Notes: generated by a model from the sequence alone, not told the origin. Shown: positions 1 to 8,778, numbered from the stretch's first letter. The stretch: 64,000 nucleotides of DNA from CAVUMR01 sp963742715 (GCA_963742715.1 CAVUMR010000003.1:62001-126000); one strand, 5' to 3'. Numbers and translations: made by a program.

Positions 1-82
1 TGCGGGAGGTAGGGCTGGCTGGGGTTGTAGATGGGCACCAGCCTCGACGACACCGGCCGCCGTCGCGGTGATCGTAGAGGCC
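1..82. other. Left-edge sequence without a recognisable gene
   Basis: This short stretch precedes the aquaporin. No convincing reading frame or promoter pair can be assigned. A minus-strand gene crossing the window edge cannot be excluded, because an open frame with prolines exists there, but it is too short to identify. Confidence 0.3.
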
Positions 83-802
83 ATGCAAACAGCCACACCA
101 CAATCCATAGCCGGTGTCATCGCCGGTGAGTCGGCGCCAGGCGCCGTGACCGGACCCCGGTCGAGTGTGAAGTACGCCGTCGAGGCGATCGGCACCTTCT
201 TTCTGGTGTTCACCGTCGGCGCCGCCGTCGGGAGCGGCAGCCCGTTCGCCCCGCTGGGCATTGGGGCGGTCCTGATGGTGATGATCTACGCCGGCGCTCA
301 CCTATCCGGCGGCCACTACAACCCAGCCGTGACGATCGCGGTCCTGGTGCGTCGACGAATCACGCTGCACGAGGCGGTCGGCTACTGGGTCGCACAGCTC
401 GGTGCCGGGCTACTGGCAGCGGTGGTCGTGCGCACGATCGTCGACCCGGCGCACGCGGCGGTCGGCGCGACGTTGATGCTGAACGGCCGAACGATGTTGG
501 CGGCGTTCGTCGTTGAGCTACTGTTCACCTTCGCCCTCTGCTACGTGGTACTCAACGTGGCCACCAGCGAGGACCACCGGGACAATTCGTTCTACGGCCT
601 GGCGATCGGATTCACGGTCGTGGCAGGCGCGGTCGCAGTCGGAGCCATCTCTGGCGGTGCCTTCAACCCGGCGGTGACGCTCGGGGCTGCCGCGATGGGC
701 ATGTTCGCCTGGTCGACGTTGTGGGTGTATCTGGTCGCGCAGGCGCTCGCCGGGATCGCGGCCGGTGTCATGTTCCTCGCACTCAACAGGGCAGACCGAT
801 GA
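83..802 (+). CDS. Aquaporin / MIP-family channel
   Basis: Integral membrane channel of the major intrinsic protein family, about 239 residues, the usual length for a bacterial aquaporin. Both pore half-helices carry the signature triad: HYNPAVT near residue 80 and AFNPAVT near residue 198. Several hydrophobic segments surround them, as expected for six membrane helices. ATG at 83 is chosen; a GTG at 68 is in frame but adds only five residues. The stop overlaps the next gene's start (ATGA), which implies co-transcription with the glycosyltransferase-like gene, and a catalase follows closely. Water permeation is the family default. Glycerol or hydrogen peroxide transport is possible but is inferred only from the neighbouring catalase. 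Confidence 0.9.
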   Translation: MQTATPQSIAGVIAGESAPGAVTGPRSSVKYAVEAIGTFFLVFTVGAAVGSGSPFAPLGIGAVLMVMIYAGAHLSGGHYNPAVTIAVLVRRRITLHEAVGYWVAQLGAGLLAAVVVRTIVDPAHAAVGATLMLNGRTMLAAFVVELLFTFALCYVVLNVATSEDHRDNSFYGLAIGFTVVAGAVAVGAISGGAFNPAVTLGAAAMGMFAWSTLWVYLVAQALAGIAAGVMFLALNRADR

Positions 803-1395
803 GCCGCCTGGTGGCGCGGGCCGGGGCGCTGAGCTGCCGGCAGTCGCGGTCCACGGTCGGCGTGCCCGACCTGGCCACCATCGTCGCCGCCGGACCGTTC
901 GACGATCTCGAGCACGCCCAACAGCTGGCCGCGATGTTCGCGCTCGTTCAGCCGACGTGCTGGACACGATTGGTGTTGCTGGGCGAGGGCGCGCGGCGCA
1001 GCCTGGTCGTCAGACGCGCCGCCGAGCGCAGGCTGCACACGCGACTGATCCTGATCGATGACTGTGCCGGGCCGCAGCGATCGGAGCAGCTCGCCGACGC
1101 CGACCTCGTGATTCCGAGTCCCGCGTCGACGTTGAGCGCGCTCGAGGAGACGATGGCCGCCGGCCGAGCCGTCGTGGCGTCCGCCAGCCCGGCGACCGCT
1201 GCGCTGGTGATGCCCTACAGCGCTGGGCTGCTCTACGCGCCCGGAGACGTGTCGGCGATGACTGCCGCGGTGGTGCGGCTGCTGACGCATCCGGAGCTGC
1301 GACACCAAATGGGTATCCGGGCAAGCCAAGCCGCACAACGCCATCACGTGCATCCGCTCCGGCAGTGGCCGGACGACTTGCGCAAACACGCCTAG
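799..1395 (+). CDS. Glycosyltransferase-like protein, C-terminal half only
   Basis: About 198 residues that resemble the C-terminal nucleotide-sugar-binding Rossmann half of GT-B (family 4-like) glycosyltransferases: a VLLGEG strand, then an ADADLVIPSP stretch, then ALEETMAAGRAVVAS, and LLYAPGDVSAMTAAVVRLL as in the donor-binding region. The N-terminal acceptor domain is absent, so catalysis is doubtful. It may be a truncated or specialised protein. The start is set by the ATGA overlap with the aquaporin stop. The catalase begins 42 bases downstream, so the three genes probably form one transcript. Function is unknown. Confidence 0.7.
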   Translation: MSRLVARAGALSCRQSRSTVGVPDLATIVAAGPFDDLEHAQQLAAMFALVQPTCWTRLVLLGEGARRSLVVRRAAERRLHTRLILIDDCAGPQRSEQLADADLVIPSPASTLSALEETMAAGRAVVASASPATAALVMPYSAGLLYAPGDVSAMTAAVVRLLTHPELRHQMGIRASQAAQRHHVHPLRQWPDDLRKHA

Positions 1396-1437
1396 CCCGC
1401 AGGTCCAACAGTCCAACCCACCAACGAAGGAACGACG

Positions 1438-2886
1438 ATGACACGACCGCTGCCGACCACGACGGATGCAGGCATCCCGATCGAGAGCGATGAGCACTCG
1501 CTGACCATCGGTCCGGACGGCCCGATTCTGCTGCATGATCACTACCTGATCGAGCAGCTGGCGCAGTTCAACCGCGAACGGGTGCCCGAACGCCAGCCGC
1601 ACGCCAAGGGGTCTGGTGCATTCGGCCGGTTCGAAGTGACCAAGGACGTCAGCGCCTTCACCAAGGCGGCGGTGTTTCAACCCGGCACCATCACCGAGAC
1701 GGTGATCCGGTTCTCGACGGTGGCCGGAGAGCGCGGCAGCCCAGACACGTGGCGTGACCCGCGCGGCTTCGCGCTGAAGTTCTACACCGCCGAGGGTAAC
1801 TACGACATCGTCGGCAACGACACCCCGGTGTTCTTCCTCCGTGATCCGTTGAAATTCCCAAGTTTCATCCGATCGCAAAAACGCCGCGCCGACAACAACC
1901 TTCGCGATCACGACATGCAGTGGGACTTCTGGACGCTGTCCCCGGAGTCGGCGCACCAGGTCACCTGGCTGATGGGCGATCGCGGCATCCCACGCAGCTG
2001 GCGACACATGAACCTCTACAGCGGGCACACCTTCATGTGGATCAACGCCGCCGGCGAGCGGTCCTGGGTGCGGTATCACTTCATCACCGATCAGGGCATC
2101 GAGAACCTGACGCAGTCCGAGGCCAACGCGCTGGTTTCGGTCGACACCGACTATCACACCCGGGATCTGTTCGAGGCGATCAAGCGCGGGAACCACCCGA
2201 GCTGGACGCTGAAGATGCAGATCATGCCCTTCGAGGACGCCAAGACCTACCGGTTCAACCCATTCGACCTGACCAAGGTGTGGCCGCACGGCGACTATCC
2301 ACTGATCGAGGTGGGCCGGCTGACGCTGGATCGCAACCCCACCGACAACCACAGTCAGATCGAGCAGGGCGCTTGGGCGCCAAGCAATCTGGTGCCGGGG
2401 ATCGGCGCAAGCCCGGACAAGATGCTGCTTGGCCGGATGTTCGCCTACCCCGACGCGCAGCGCTACCGCATCGGCTCGAACTACAACCAATTGCCGGTAA
2501 ACGCGCCCACGTCGCCGGTGCACGGTTACAGCACGGCGGGCCACATGCGGTATCAGTTGGCCAGCGACCCGGTGTATTCGCCAAACTCCAAGGGCGGCCC
2601 CCGCGCCGACGTCGAACGCTACGGCCAGCCGTCCGGCTGGCATACCGACGGGGACATGGTGCGCACCGCCTACACGTTGCGCGCCGAGGACGACGATTGG
2701 GGCCAGGCCGGCACCCTGGTCCGCGAGGTCATGAACGACGAGGAGCGGGATCGGTTGGTGGACAACATCGTCGGGCACCTGCTGGACGGCGTTTCCGAGC
2801 CGGTACTCGAACGCGCCTTCGAGTACTTTCGCAACGTAGACGTGAACCTCGGCGAGCGGGTCGAGAAGGGCGTCCGGGCGGGATAG
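1438..2886 (+). CDS. katA: Monofunctional haem catalase (KatA-type)
   Basis: Decomposes hydrogen peroxide to water and oxygen. It is 482 residues long, a small-subunit clade catalase. The distal-side signature is clear: ERVPERQPHAKGSGAFG with catalytic His near residue 55 and the supporting Asn near 127 in VGNDTPVFF. The proximal haem-ligand motif RMFAYPDAQRYR carries the axial Tyr near residue 337. ATG at 1438 follows a GAAGGAACG ribosome site. It lies 42 bases after the glycosyltransferase-like gene and probably shares a transcript with the aquaporin. The frame is intact throughout. The gene symbol is by family; mycobacteria more often rely on the bifunctional KatG, so this is an accessory catalase. 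Confidence 0.95.
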   Translation: MTRPLPTTTDAGIPIESDEHSLTIGPDGPILLHDHYLIEQLAQFNRERVPERQPHAKGSGAFGRFEVTKDVSAFTKAAVFQPGTITETVIRFSTVAGERGSPDTWRDPRGFALKFYTAEGNYDIVGNDTPVFFLRDPLKFPSFIRSQKRRADNNLRDHDMQWDFWTLSPESAHQVTWLMGDRGIPRSWRHMNLYSGHTFMWINAAGERSWVRYHFITDQGIENLTQSEANALVSVDTDYHTRDLFEAIKRGNHPSWTLKMQIMPFEDAKTYRFNPFDLTKVWPHGDYPLIEVGRLTLDRNPTDNHSQIEQGAWAPSNLVPGIGASPDKMLLGRMFAYPDAQRYRIGSNYNQLPVNAPTSPVHGYSTAGHMRYQLASDPVYSPNSKGGPRADVERYGQPSGWHTDGDMVRTAYTLRAEDDDWGQAGTLVREVMNDEERDRLVDNIVGHLLDGVSEPVLERAFEYFRNVDVNLGERVEKGVRAG

Positions 2887-2901
2887 CCCTTCCCACGCGG
2901 C

Positions 2902-3024
2902 ATGGCGCTTCGCGCGGCCGGCGCCTTCGTCGGGGAGATCCTCGACGCGACGATGATCGGCCCGGCCATCCCGCGTATCAGCGAGTCGTCGGTGCCGTTG
3001 GCGACGATGGACCAGCCGGGTTAG
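2902..3024 (+). CDS. Possible 40-residue peptide between catalase and IclR gene
   Basis: A short open frame begins with ATG at 2902 and stops at 3024, only 16 bases after the catalase stop. The predicted peptide is mildly hydrophobic (GAFVGEILDATMIGPAIP) and matches nothing I recognise. It may be a remnant of a larger gene, or chance in GC-rich DNA. There is no strong ribosome site. Confidence 0.2.
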   Translation: MALRAAGAFVGEILDATMIGPAIPRISESSVPLATMDQPG

Positions 3025-3032
3025 ACCTGGGG

Positions 3033-3899
3033 TTACACCACCCCCGGAGCCAAGAGATCTTGGGCGGACCGCAGGGCGGCATCGAGCTCACCGAGCGTCA
3101 GCCCGTCTGTGCGGCCAAGGTGGATCTCGATCTGGTACTCGGGCTGACCGCTGGTTCCGAAGATCGGCAAGACCACGAATTCTGCCGTGACCAGCTCTGT
3201 TTCCAGCGTTCGAGTCACCGACTGCAGGGTGACCATGGTCATCAGGGTGCTCAGTTGTCGCGTCACTGATGTGGCAGGTTCCAGCGAAGCGAGAAGACCG
3301 ACGAGGCGATCGTGCAGCGACGAGGAGGTGTCGTCGAAACGCCAGGCTCCATAGCCACGCTGCCGGATATCGTCGAGTACCCAGCGGTGTTCCTCGATGT
3401 CGGTCTGGGTCAACCGCGGCGTGACGCGCTGGAGCCAGTTCGCGACGGCGACCTCGTCGCGCCACGCCATCGCCACCAAACCGAACGGCGGATCGATCGG
3501 GAAGCGATGACCAGTCGCATGCTCACCGTCGGTGGCATGCCCGACGGTGTCGACGGTGGTCAGATGCCGGTCGCCGATCTTGGACATCGAGCAGCCCGCG
3601 CCGAGGCGCACGTGCAGGCCCATAAGTGCTTCGCGTCCGCGGTCGAGCAGCGGAAACTGTTTACGCAAGCCGTGCACCAGGCCGAACAAGCCGCTGCCCA
3701 GCCCGTATCTGCGGTCGTCGTAACGGGCCACCCAGCCGCGTTGCTCCAGCTCAGCCAGCACCAGTGCGCACGTCGACGTGGTGATGCCACACCGCCTGGC
3801 CAGTTCGGCCGACGTGTACCCGTCGGTCGAATCCGCCAGTGCCTCAACCACGTCCATCGCACGGCGGGTTGGTGGTGACTTCGGCGTTGACTTGCCCAC
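3033..3899 (-). CDS. IclR-family transcriptional regulator
   Basis: About 288 residues: an N-terminal winged helix-turn-helix (ELARRCGITTSTCALVLAEL, residues about 30-60) followed by the IclR-type effector-binding domain. The start is taken as GTG at 3899, because GGGAGGTGATC lies directly upstream; the frame remains open to 3941. It is transcribed away from a DapB-like dehydrogenase and a cupin. The divergent spacer is about 60 bases, so it probably controls that pair. A near-palindrome TTATAGG-CAT-CCTAATAA lies in the spacer. The effector is unknown. Confidence 0.85.
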   Translation of the reverse strand: MGKSTPKSPPTRRAMDVVEALADSTDGYTSAELARRCGITTSTCALVLAELEQRGWVARYDDRRYGLGSGLFGLVHGLRKQFPLLDRGREALMGLHVRLGAGCSMSKIGDRHLTTVDTVGHATDGEHATGHRFPIDPPFGLVAMAWRDEVAVANWLQRVTPRLTQTDIEEHRWVLDDIRQRGYGAWRFDDTSSSLHDRLVGLLASLEPATSVTRQLSTLMTMVTLQSVTRTLETELVTAEFVVLPIFGTSGQPEYQIEIHLGRTDGLTLGELDAALRSAQDLLAPGVV

Positions 3900-3931
3900 G
3901 ATCACCTCCCTACTATGCGTCCAAATACTCG

Positions 3932-3949
3932 TTATAGGCATCCTAATAA
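3932..3949. promoter_or_regulatory. Putative operator in the IclR/DapB-like divergent promoter
   Basis: TTATAGG and CCTAATAA form an imperfect inverted repeat around CAT, in an AT-rich patch between the divergent starts and just upstream of the AGGAGAGAA ribosome site of the plus-strand gene. IclR regulators commonly bind such sites. Assignment rests on position only. Confidence 0.35.
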
Positions 3950-3959
3950 TAGGAGAGAA

Positions 3960-4941
3960 ATGACAATCAAGGTGGGCATCTGGGTCCGGGATCCATGGGG
4001 GTCATTGCACTGCGCGCAGTGATCGACCACCCCGAGTTGGAACTCGTCCACCTCGTCGTGCACAGCGACGCCAAGGCAGGCCGCGACGCAGGCGAACTCT
4101 GCGGAATCGAACCGGTGGGCGTGATCGCCAGCCAGGATCCGGCCGATTTGCTCACCGGTGACGCCGAAGTGGTGGTCTACGCGGCGGCAGGCAACCTCCG
4201 CGTCTTCGAGGCCCTCGATGACATGGTGCGAATCCTGCGGTCAGGCAAGGACGTAGTGTCCTGCTCGGTGGTGCCACTGGTCTATCCCGATGCCGTCGAC
4301 GCGGCGTTCACCGGTCCGCTTCGGGACGCCGCATTGGCTGGCGGAAGCTCGTTCTTCACCCGGGGATCGACACCGGCTTCGCCAATGACATTCTCCCGCT
4401 GGCATTGTCGGGAATCTCCCGGAACATCGACACGATTCACGTCACCGAGATGTTCAACTACGCCACCTACCCGGACCACGACGCCGTCTACGAAATCCTG
4501 GGATTCGGCAAACCTCCGGAATTTGCCGCCATCGCCGCGATGCGCTCGACACTCACCGGATGCGTCGACGGCAAGCCGACATTCGTCGTCGACCACGTCA
4601 CCCGCACGCGCGACGACTTCGCACCGGAGTGGCCGCAGCCCAGCATCGCCATCGCGCCGAACGACCTCGGCCATGGCGGCGCGTCGGGCCGTGGCGCCTA
4701 TCGCGTCGAGATCGAGGGATCACCGAGCATCCGCTGTGAACTCGAACTGGCCGAGAACCACGACCACGATCTGGGAGCCCGCATGGCAGGCGCATCCCGG
4801 ATGGTGAACGCGATCCCGGCGGTCGCCGCCTCTGCGCCCGGCCTGCTGTCGGCGCTGGATCTCCCGCTGATCACCGGCAACGGGCTCCTCAAGCCAGTAG
4901 CCGGCCCGTCACCGGACAGCCGGGTAGTGGGTGTTCGCTAA
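3960..4941 (+). CDS. NAD(P)H-dependent amine dehydrogenase / DapB-fold reductase (two frame breaks)
   Basis: Homologue of the dihydrodipicolinate-reductase-like family often annotated as NAD(P)H-dependent amine (2,4-diaminopentanoate type) dehydrogenase, about 327 residues when repaired. ATG at 3960 follows AGGAGAGAA. The N-terminal dinucleotide loop reads GIWGPGSMG if one G is restored in a G-run near 3989. A second break near 4352 is repaired by one C, giving FFHPGIDTGFAND. Downstream frame segments continue cleanly to the stop at 4941. It lies divergent from the IclR gene and about 60 bases before a cupin. The substrate is unknown; both breaks look like homopolymer deletions. Confidence 0.75.
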
Positions 4942-5000
4942 CGGAAATTTGCAGTCAGCACCAATGACAACTGGTGCCGCGAAACGCGATTCTGGGAACT

Positions 5001-5438
5001 ATGGTCGACAAACCTTCGGTTCGCATCGTTCGGCGTGACCAACTCTCGAACGACACCGCGCAGACCTCAGGACTGTTCCGGCAGGTCGCATTCGACAGCC
5101 GCAATCCCGACGCCAAGGTGCTGAGTGCATTCCTCACCACCGTGCAACCCGGCGCCGCGACAGGCGCGCACCATCACGGCGACCAAGAGACGATCCTGTA
5201 CGTGCTCGAAGGCACAGCGAGATACCGGTGGGGCGACCATCTCGAGCACATCGTCGAAGCGGGTCCGGGGGACTTCGTCTTCATTCCCCCGCATACGGTG
5301 CACCAGGAGATCAACGGATCCGCTGACAACCCGACCGTCTGGGTCGTCACCCGTTCGGACCCGGATCCGATCGTGGTCAACCTTCCGGAGCTGGACCAGT
5401 TCGCCGAGTCTGCTGCCCGCAAGTACCCACATCTCTGA
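5001..5438 (+). CDS. Cupin-domain protein
   Basis: A single-domain cupin of about 145 residues. Motif 1 carries the metal ligands in GAHHHGDQETILYVLEG, and motif 2 is GDFVFIPPHTVHQE. ATG at 5001 is chosen; a GTG at 4974 is in frame, but neither has a strong ribosome site. Cupins bind a metal and can be dioxygenases, isomerases or binding proteins, so no reaction can be given. It follows the DapB-like dehydrogenase on the same strand, probably under the same IclR control. Confidence 0.8.
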   Translation: MVDKPSVRIVRRDQLSNDTAQTSGLFRQVAFDSRNPDAKVLSAFLTTVQPGAATGAHHHGDQETILYVLEGTARYRWGDHLEHIVEAGPGDFVFIPPHTVHQEINGSADNPTVWVVTRSDPDPIVVNLPELDQFAESAARKYPHL

Positions 5439-5475
5439 TTTGGCGTCACCCGGCCTTGGTCGGTGACGAAATCAG
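5435..5475. terminator. Hairpin between convergent cupin and TetR genes
   Basis: CTGATTT(GG)CGTCACC at 5435-5450 pairs with GGTGACGAAATCAG at 5462-5475, apart from a two-base bulge. The loop is about 11 bases. It sits exactly between two convergent stops and overlaps the TetR stop, as expected for a shared bidirectional terminator. No long T run is present. Confidence 0.5.
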
Positions 5476-6068
5476 GCTGCGCCTGCGGCCAGTCCGGGCA
5501 GAAGGATGGCCACCAATCCGTTGGCATGCGCGTCGATCCAGTTGGTGCTCTTAGGGTCTCGGCCGGTAAGCAGACGGACCTCGGAGGCGTTCACATAGGG
5601 CAGTGAGGCTGCGCCGATCAATACGTAGTAGACGATCTCGTCGTCGATGGGCGCGGCGACGCCGGCGGCACGCAGTGTCTGCCACCCCGGGCGAATGCCG
5701 TCGAAGAATGGCTTCACGTGGGTTTTAGTCATCCAGGTCAACCTGTCACTCGGCGCCGTGCCCTCGTGCGCCATGATTTGGTTTAGCTCGGGGTGCTCCG
5801 CGGCGAATCTCACGAATCGGCGTATCCCATCGGCAAATCCGGTGGCGAACGTCTGCACGTCAACCTCGATCGACTCCGCGGGAATGACGCCTTCGAATGC
5901 CTCCCCCAACAACCCGAACAGGTGGTCGACGGCTGCCGTCCACAGCGCCGTCTTCGACTCGAAGTGATAGTTGATCTGCGGCTGGTGCGCCTGAACGCGC
6001 GCCGCGATCGCACGCGTCGACGCGCCGTCGAAGCCCTTGGCGCCGAACTCGACCAGTGCCGACTCCAA
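5472..6068 (-). CDS. TetR-family transcriptional regulator
   Basis: About 198 residues: an N-terminal helix-turn-helix (STRAIAARVQAHQPQINYHF, near residues 17-36) and a ligand-binding C-terminal domain. The frame stays open upstream of the TTG at 6068 and reads like a normal TetR leader (RTDIREALLESALVEF), but it has no ATG or GTG before a stop. The true start is therefore uncertain and an indel near 6100-6120 is likely. It is convergent with the cupin gene. Upstream on the other strand lies a methyltransferase remnant, which could have been its target. Confidence 0.75.
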   Translation of the reverse strand: MESALVEFGAKGFDGASTRAIAARVQAHQPQINYHFESKTALWTAAVDHLFGLLGEAFEGVIPAESIEVDVQTFATGFADGIRRFVRFAAEHPELNQIMAHEGTAPSDRLTWMTKTHVKPFFDGIRPGWQTLRAAGVAAPIDDEIVYYVLIGAASLPYVNASEVRLLTGRDPKSTNWIDAHANGLVAILLPGLAAGAA

Positions 6069-6204
6069 CAGTGCCTCCCGGATGTCGGTCCTGGTGATGA
6101 TGGCGGTCGCCGAACGGATGTCGGGTCAGCCGGTGCCTTCGGAGATGCGACCCGCGGTCCAAGCCGTGGCAGAGCGGGAAGGTCGGGTGCTGATCCGCTG
6201 CCGG

Positions 6205-6528
6205 CCCTACGGACAACAGCTTTGACCTGTGCATCACCTACAACGGGCTGCACTGCCTGCCCGACCCGCGCGCCGCGCTGGGCGAGCTCACTCGCGTACT
6301 GAAGCCAGGGGGACGCTGCGGGGGACGTCATGCGTTAGGGGCCGCGGGCCCCGCCAGGACGCCGTGATCGCAATGTCGCGTCGCATCGGGGTGTTCGGAG
6401 ACATCCCGCATACAGGCCAGATCGACAGATGGCTGACGGAATTCGGCCTCGACATCGTGGCACTTGACCGCAGCGGAGCGATCGAGTCCTTCGAGGCGCG
6501 ATTACCGCGGGGAGAACCTACGGACTAA
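6205..6528 (+). pseudogene. Remnant of a class I SAM-dependent methyltransferase
   Basis: Only the C-terminal half is readable. One frame reads DNSFDLCITYNGLHCLPDP then ALGELTRVLKPGGR, the post-IV strand and loop of Rossmann methyltransferases. The next frame continues LRGTSCVRGRG and then RRIGVFGDIPHTGQIDRWL, as in that family's C-terminus. One C restored near 6322 joins them. The SAM-binding glycine-rich motif I is not found upstream, so the 5' half is lost or heavily damaged. It may be a real pseudogene, or a gene broken by several sequence errors. Confidence 0.55.
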
Positions 6529-6651
6529 GGCGCGGCCATGCTGTCTGCGCTCAGCGCAGGACCTGCCGACGCTACGGTCCGCGGGCGTCGGGGAGACTAG
6601 GCACGAGACGCCGATCGCCGGCGTCTGCTGGCCGACCAGGAGGCACGCGCC

Positions 6652-7251
6652 GTGACCCGCCGGTTGTTCGTCGTGGCACTGGCGACGGCCATCGTCGTGC
6701 TCGCCTCCGTCACATCGGGGGTGGCCGCGGCCGACCCGACGATCGGTCCGTCCACGACCGCCGATGCGTCGCCTGCCACCGACGATGCGCTTTCCGTCGG
6801 CGGCGGGGCGACCGACTCCTGGAGCGGTTACCTGCCCGACAACACCACGCTCAGCCCGTTCGACGCCTCGAGTCAGATCCTTGCGCTGCTCGACCCGGCA
6901 CTGCTCAAGGCCGTCCAGGACGCCACCCGCAGCGCACAGGCCCAGGGCGTCGGCATCACGATCACGTCGGGTTGGCGGTCGAAGGGATTCCAGCAGCGCC
7001 TGTTCGACGACGCCGTTCGCCGGTACGGCAGCGTCGCGATGGCGCAGCAGTTCGTCGCATCGCCCGAGACGTCCAGGCACGTGGTCGGCGAAGCGGTGGA
7101 CATCGCGGGCAACGGCGCATCGGAGTGGCTCATCCGCAACGGCGCGCAGTTTGGCTTGTGCCAGATCTACGCCAACGAGAACTGGCACTTCGAACTGGCC
7201 ACCGACGCCGAGGGCCGCTGCCCTCCGTTGCGGCCCAACGCGGCGGGCTGA
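6652..7251 (+). CDS. Exported VanY-type D-alanyl-D-alanine carboxypeptidase (M15B)
   Basis: 199 residues with a signal peptide (residues about 1-27, cleavage after GVAAA). The peptidase M15B/VanY domain covers residues 75-190, with zinc-site signature SRHVVGEAVD (His143, Asp150) and NENWHFE (His179). The expected activity is trimming of the terminal D-Ala of peptidoglycan stem peptides outside the membrane. GTG at 6652 follows an AGGAGG site. It is convergent with the SDR gene at 7267, with only 15 bases between stops. Confidence 0.88.
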   Translation: MTRRLFVVALATAIVVLASVTSGVAAADPTIGPSTTADASPATDDALSVGGGATDSWSGYLPDNTTLSPFDASSQILALLDPALLKAVQDATRSAQAQGVGITITSGWRSKGFQQRLFDDAVRRYGSVAMAQQFVASPETSRHVVGEAVDIAGNGASEWLIRNGAQFGLCQIYANENWHFELATDAEGRCPPLRPNAAG

Positions 7252-7266
7252 GCGCCAGGGGCGACG

Positions 7267-8016
7267 TCATGGCAGTGCCTGCAGGCCGGCTCCGGTGAGC
7301 AGGTATCCCGAGGTCAGCGACTCTGGATCCTTGCGGGCCAGGTCCACGACGGCGTTGCCTGCCGTTTCGGGCGTCAATGGTTCCCCGAGTTGCTGCAGGT
7401 AGGCCTCCTCGGTCTGCCCGGTACGGGCCGCGTATGCCCGGACTCCGCGCCGTCCGACGCCGCCGAAGGGAGTCATCCTCGGCATGACCGCCGTGAAGGT
7501 GATGCCCAGGTCGGCGCGGCCCGACTCGTCGTTGGCATACCCAGCGATGAACCGCTGAGTGGCCTTGGCCCCTGCGTACCCGCCGCTGACGGGTGACCCG
7601 TTGATCGCGGCTCCGCTGCTCACCACCACGACCCGGCTGCCAGGGGGCAGCGGCTTGAGTAGTGCCTCGCGCACCCAGGTGAACGCGATCTTGACGTCGA
7701 CATTCCAGTTGGCCGAGAACGTCTCCCACGTCTGGTGCTGCAGCGGTCGCATCACTGGATTGGCGCCGGCGACCAGGATGAGATTCTGCGGCTCATACTG
7801 GTCCAGCAAGGCCCACGCCGCCGTTGGGTCGGCGGCATCGGCGACTTCGCCGTGAATGTTCACGCTGGTTGCGGCCAGCTCGTCCAGCGCTGAGGCGGTG
7901 CGGGCGACCGCGACGACCGGAGCGCCGGCCTCCGCGAACGCAACGGCGATCCCGCGCCCCAATCCCCTGCTGGCGCCGACCACCATCGTCTTCGCCGGCG
8001 ATGACTCACTCATCAT
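7267..8016 (-). CDS. Short-chain dehydrogenase/reductase (SDR)
   Basis: About 249 residues. The N-terminal cofactor motif is VVGASRGLGRGIA, the usual structural Asn region is replaced by LVAGAN, and the catalytic pair is YAGAK (Tyr-x-x-x-Lys) near residues 150-154 with SSGAA before it. ATG at 8013 (residue 2) is an equally good start. The substrate is unknown. It lies downstream of a second SDR on the same strand (39 bases apart), so the two may act in one pathway. Confidence 0.85.
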   Translation of the reverse strand: MMSESSPAKTMVVGASRGLGRGIAVAFAEAGAPVVAVARTASALDELAATSVNIHGEVADAADPTAAWALLDQYEPQNLILVAGANPVMRPLQHQTWETFSANWNVDVKIAFTWVREALLKPLPPGSRVVVVSSGAAINGSPVSGGYAGAKATQRFIAGYANDESGRADLGITFTAVMPRMTPFGGVGRRGVRAYAARTGQTEEAYLQQLGEPLTPETAGNAVVDLARKDPESLTSGYLLTGAGLQALP

Positions 8017-8055
8017 GTTCCCCTTCCGTTCTCGATCAATGGGATTGCTGCGCGG

Positions 8056-8778
8056 CTACTGCGCTGGCGCGGCCGCCACGAGTCCCGCGTACTGGCGTTC
8101 GAGGGCCTTGGCGGCGCCGTTGCGCCAGCCCTCGGCCATCGCCGCCGACATCGCATCGGGAAAGATGTCCTCCTCCCCGTTCTGCACTCCGTCGAAGATC
8201 GCGCGCGCCACCGATTCCGGCGCGGCCTTTGGGATGTCGAGGCCTCGGGACATATCGGTGTCCACGGGACCAGTCATCACGGCATGCACGCTCACGCCAC
8301 GTCCGGCGACCAGCGCGCGGAGAGATTGAGAAAGGGAGAAGGCGGCCGCCTTGGACACCGAGTAGGCCGGAATGACTGGGATGGCGGCCCAAGCCGCCAC
8401 CGACAACACGTTGACGACGGCTCCGCGTGCCGAGGTCAGCAATGGCAGGAACGCCTGAGTAACACCGTATGTGCCAAAGAGATTGACGGCCAGAGCCTGT
8501 TCAAGGACAGTACGGTCGCTCAGGTCGTCGTAGACCGAAATGCCGGCGTTGTTGACCAGGATGTCGAGGGAGTCGACTCGCTCGGCCGCGGCCTGAATCT
8601 GTGCAGGATCGGTCACATCCAGGGGCACGGGTGTGACACGGCCGTCGCGGCGGTCCAGGGGTCGTCGCGTACCGGCGTACACGTGTTTGGCGCCCCTACT
8701 CAACGCTTCCTGGACCAACGCCGCTCCGATGCCACGATTGGCTCCGGTCACCAAAACTGTCTTCCCTGCGATCGTCAT
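8056..8778 (-). CDS. Short-chain dehydrogenase/reductase (SDR)
   Basis: A 240-residue classical SDR: TGANRGIG cofactor loop at residues 11-18, NNAG near 91-94, SVAAW, and active-site YSVSK near 139-143. ATG at 8778 with GAGGCGG upstream. The reaction is probably NAD(P)H-dependent reduction of a carbonyl; the substrate is not inferable. It is divergent from the ECF sigma factor gene at 8929 and may be under that sigma factor's control. Confidence 0.88.
   Translation of the reverse strand: MTIAGKTVLVTGANRGIGAALVQEALSRGAKHVYAGTRRPLDRRDGRVTPVPLDVTDPAQIQAAAERVDSLDILVNNAGISVYDDLSDRTVLEQALAVNLFGTYGVTQAFLPLLTSARGAVVNVLSVAAWAAIPVIPAYSVSKAAAFSLSQSLRALVAGRGVSVHAVMTGPVDTDMSRGLDIPKAAPESVARAIFDGVQNGEEDIFPDAMSAAMAEGWRNGAAKALERQYAGLVAAAPAQ

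Noticed and set aside
592..2778. A 728-codon open frame on the minus strand opposite the aquaporin and catalase genes
   Set aside because: It is the antisense shadow of the GC-rich catalase gene; its sequence is repetitive in His/Arg/Val with no motif, while the plus-strand catalase has all family signatures.
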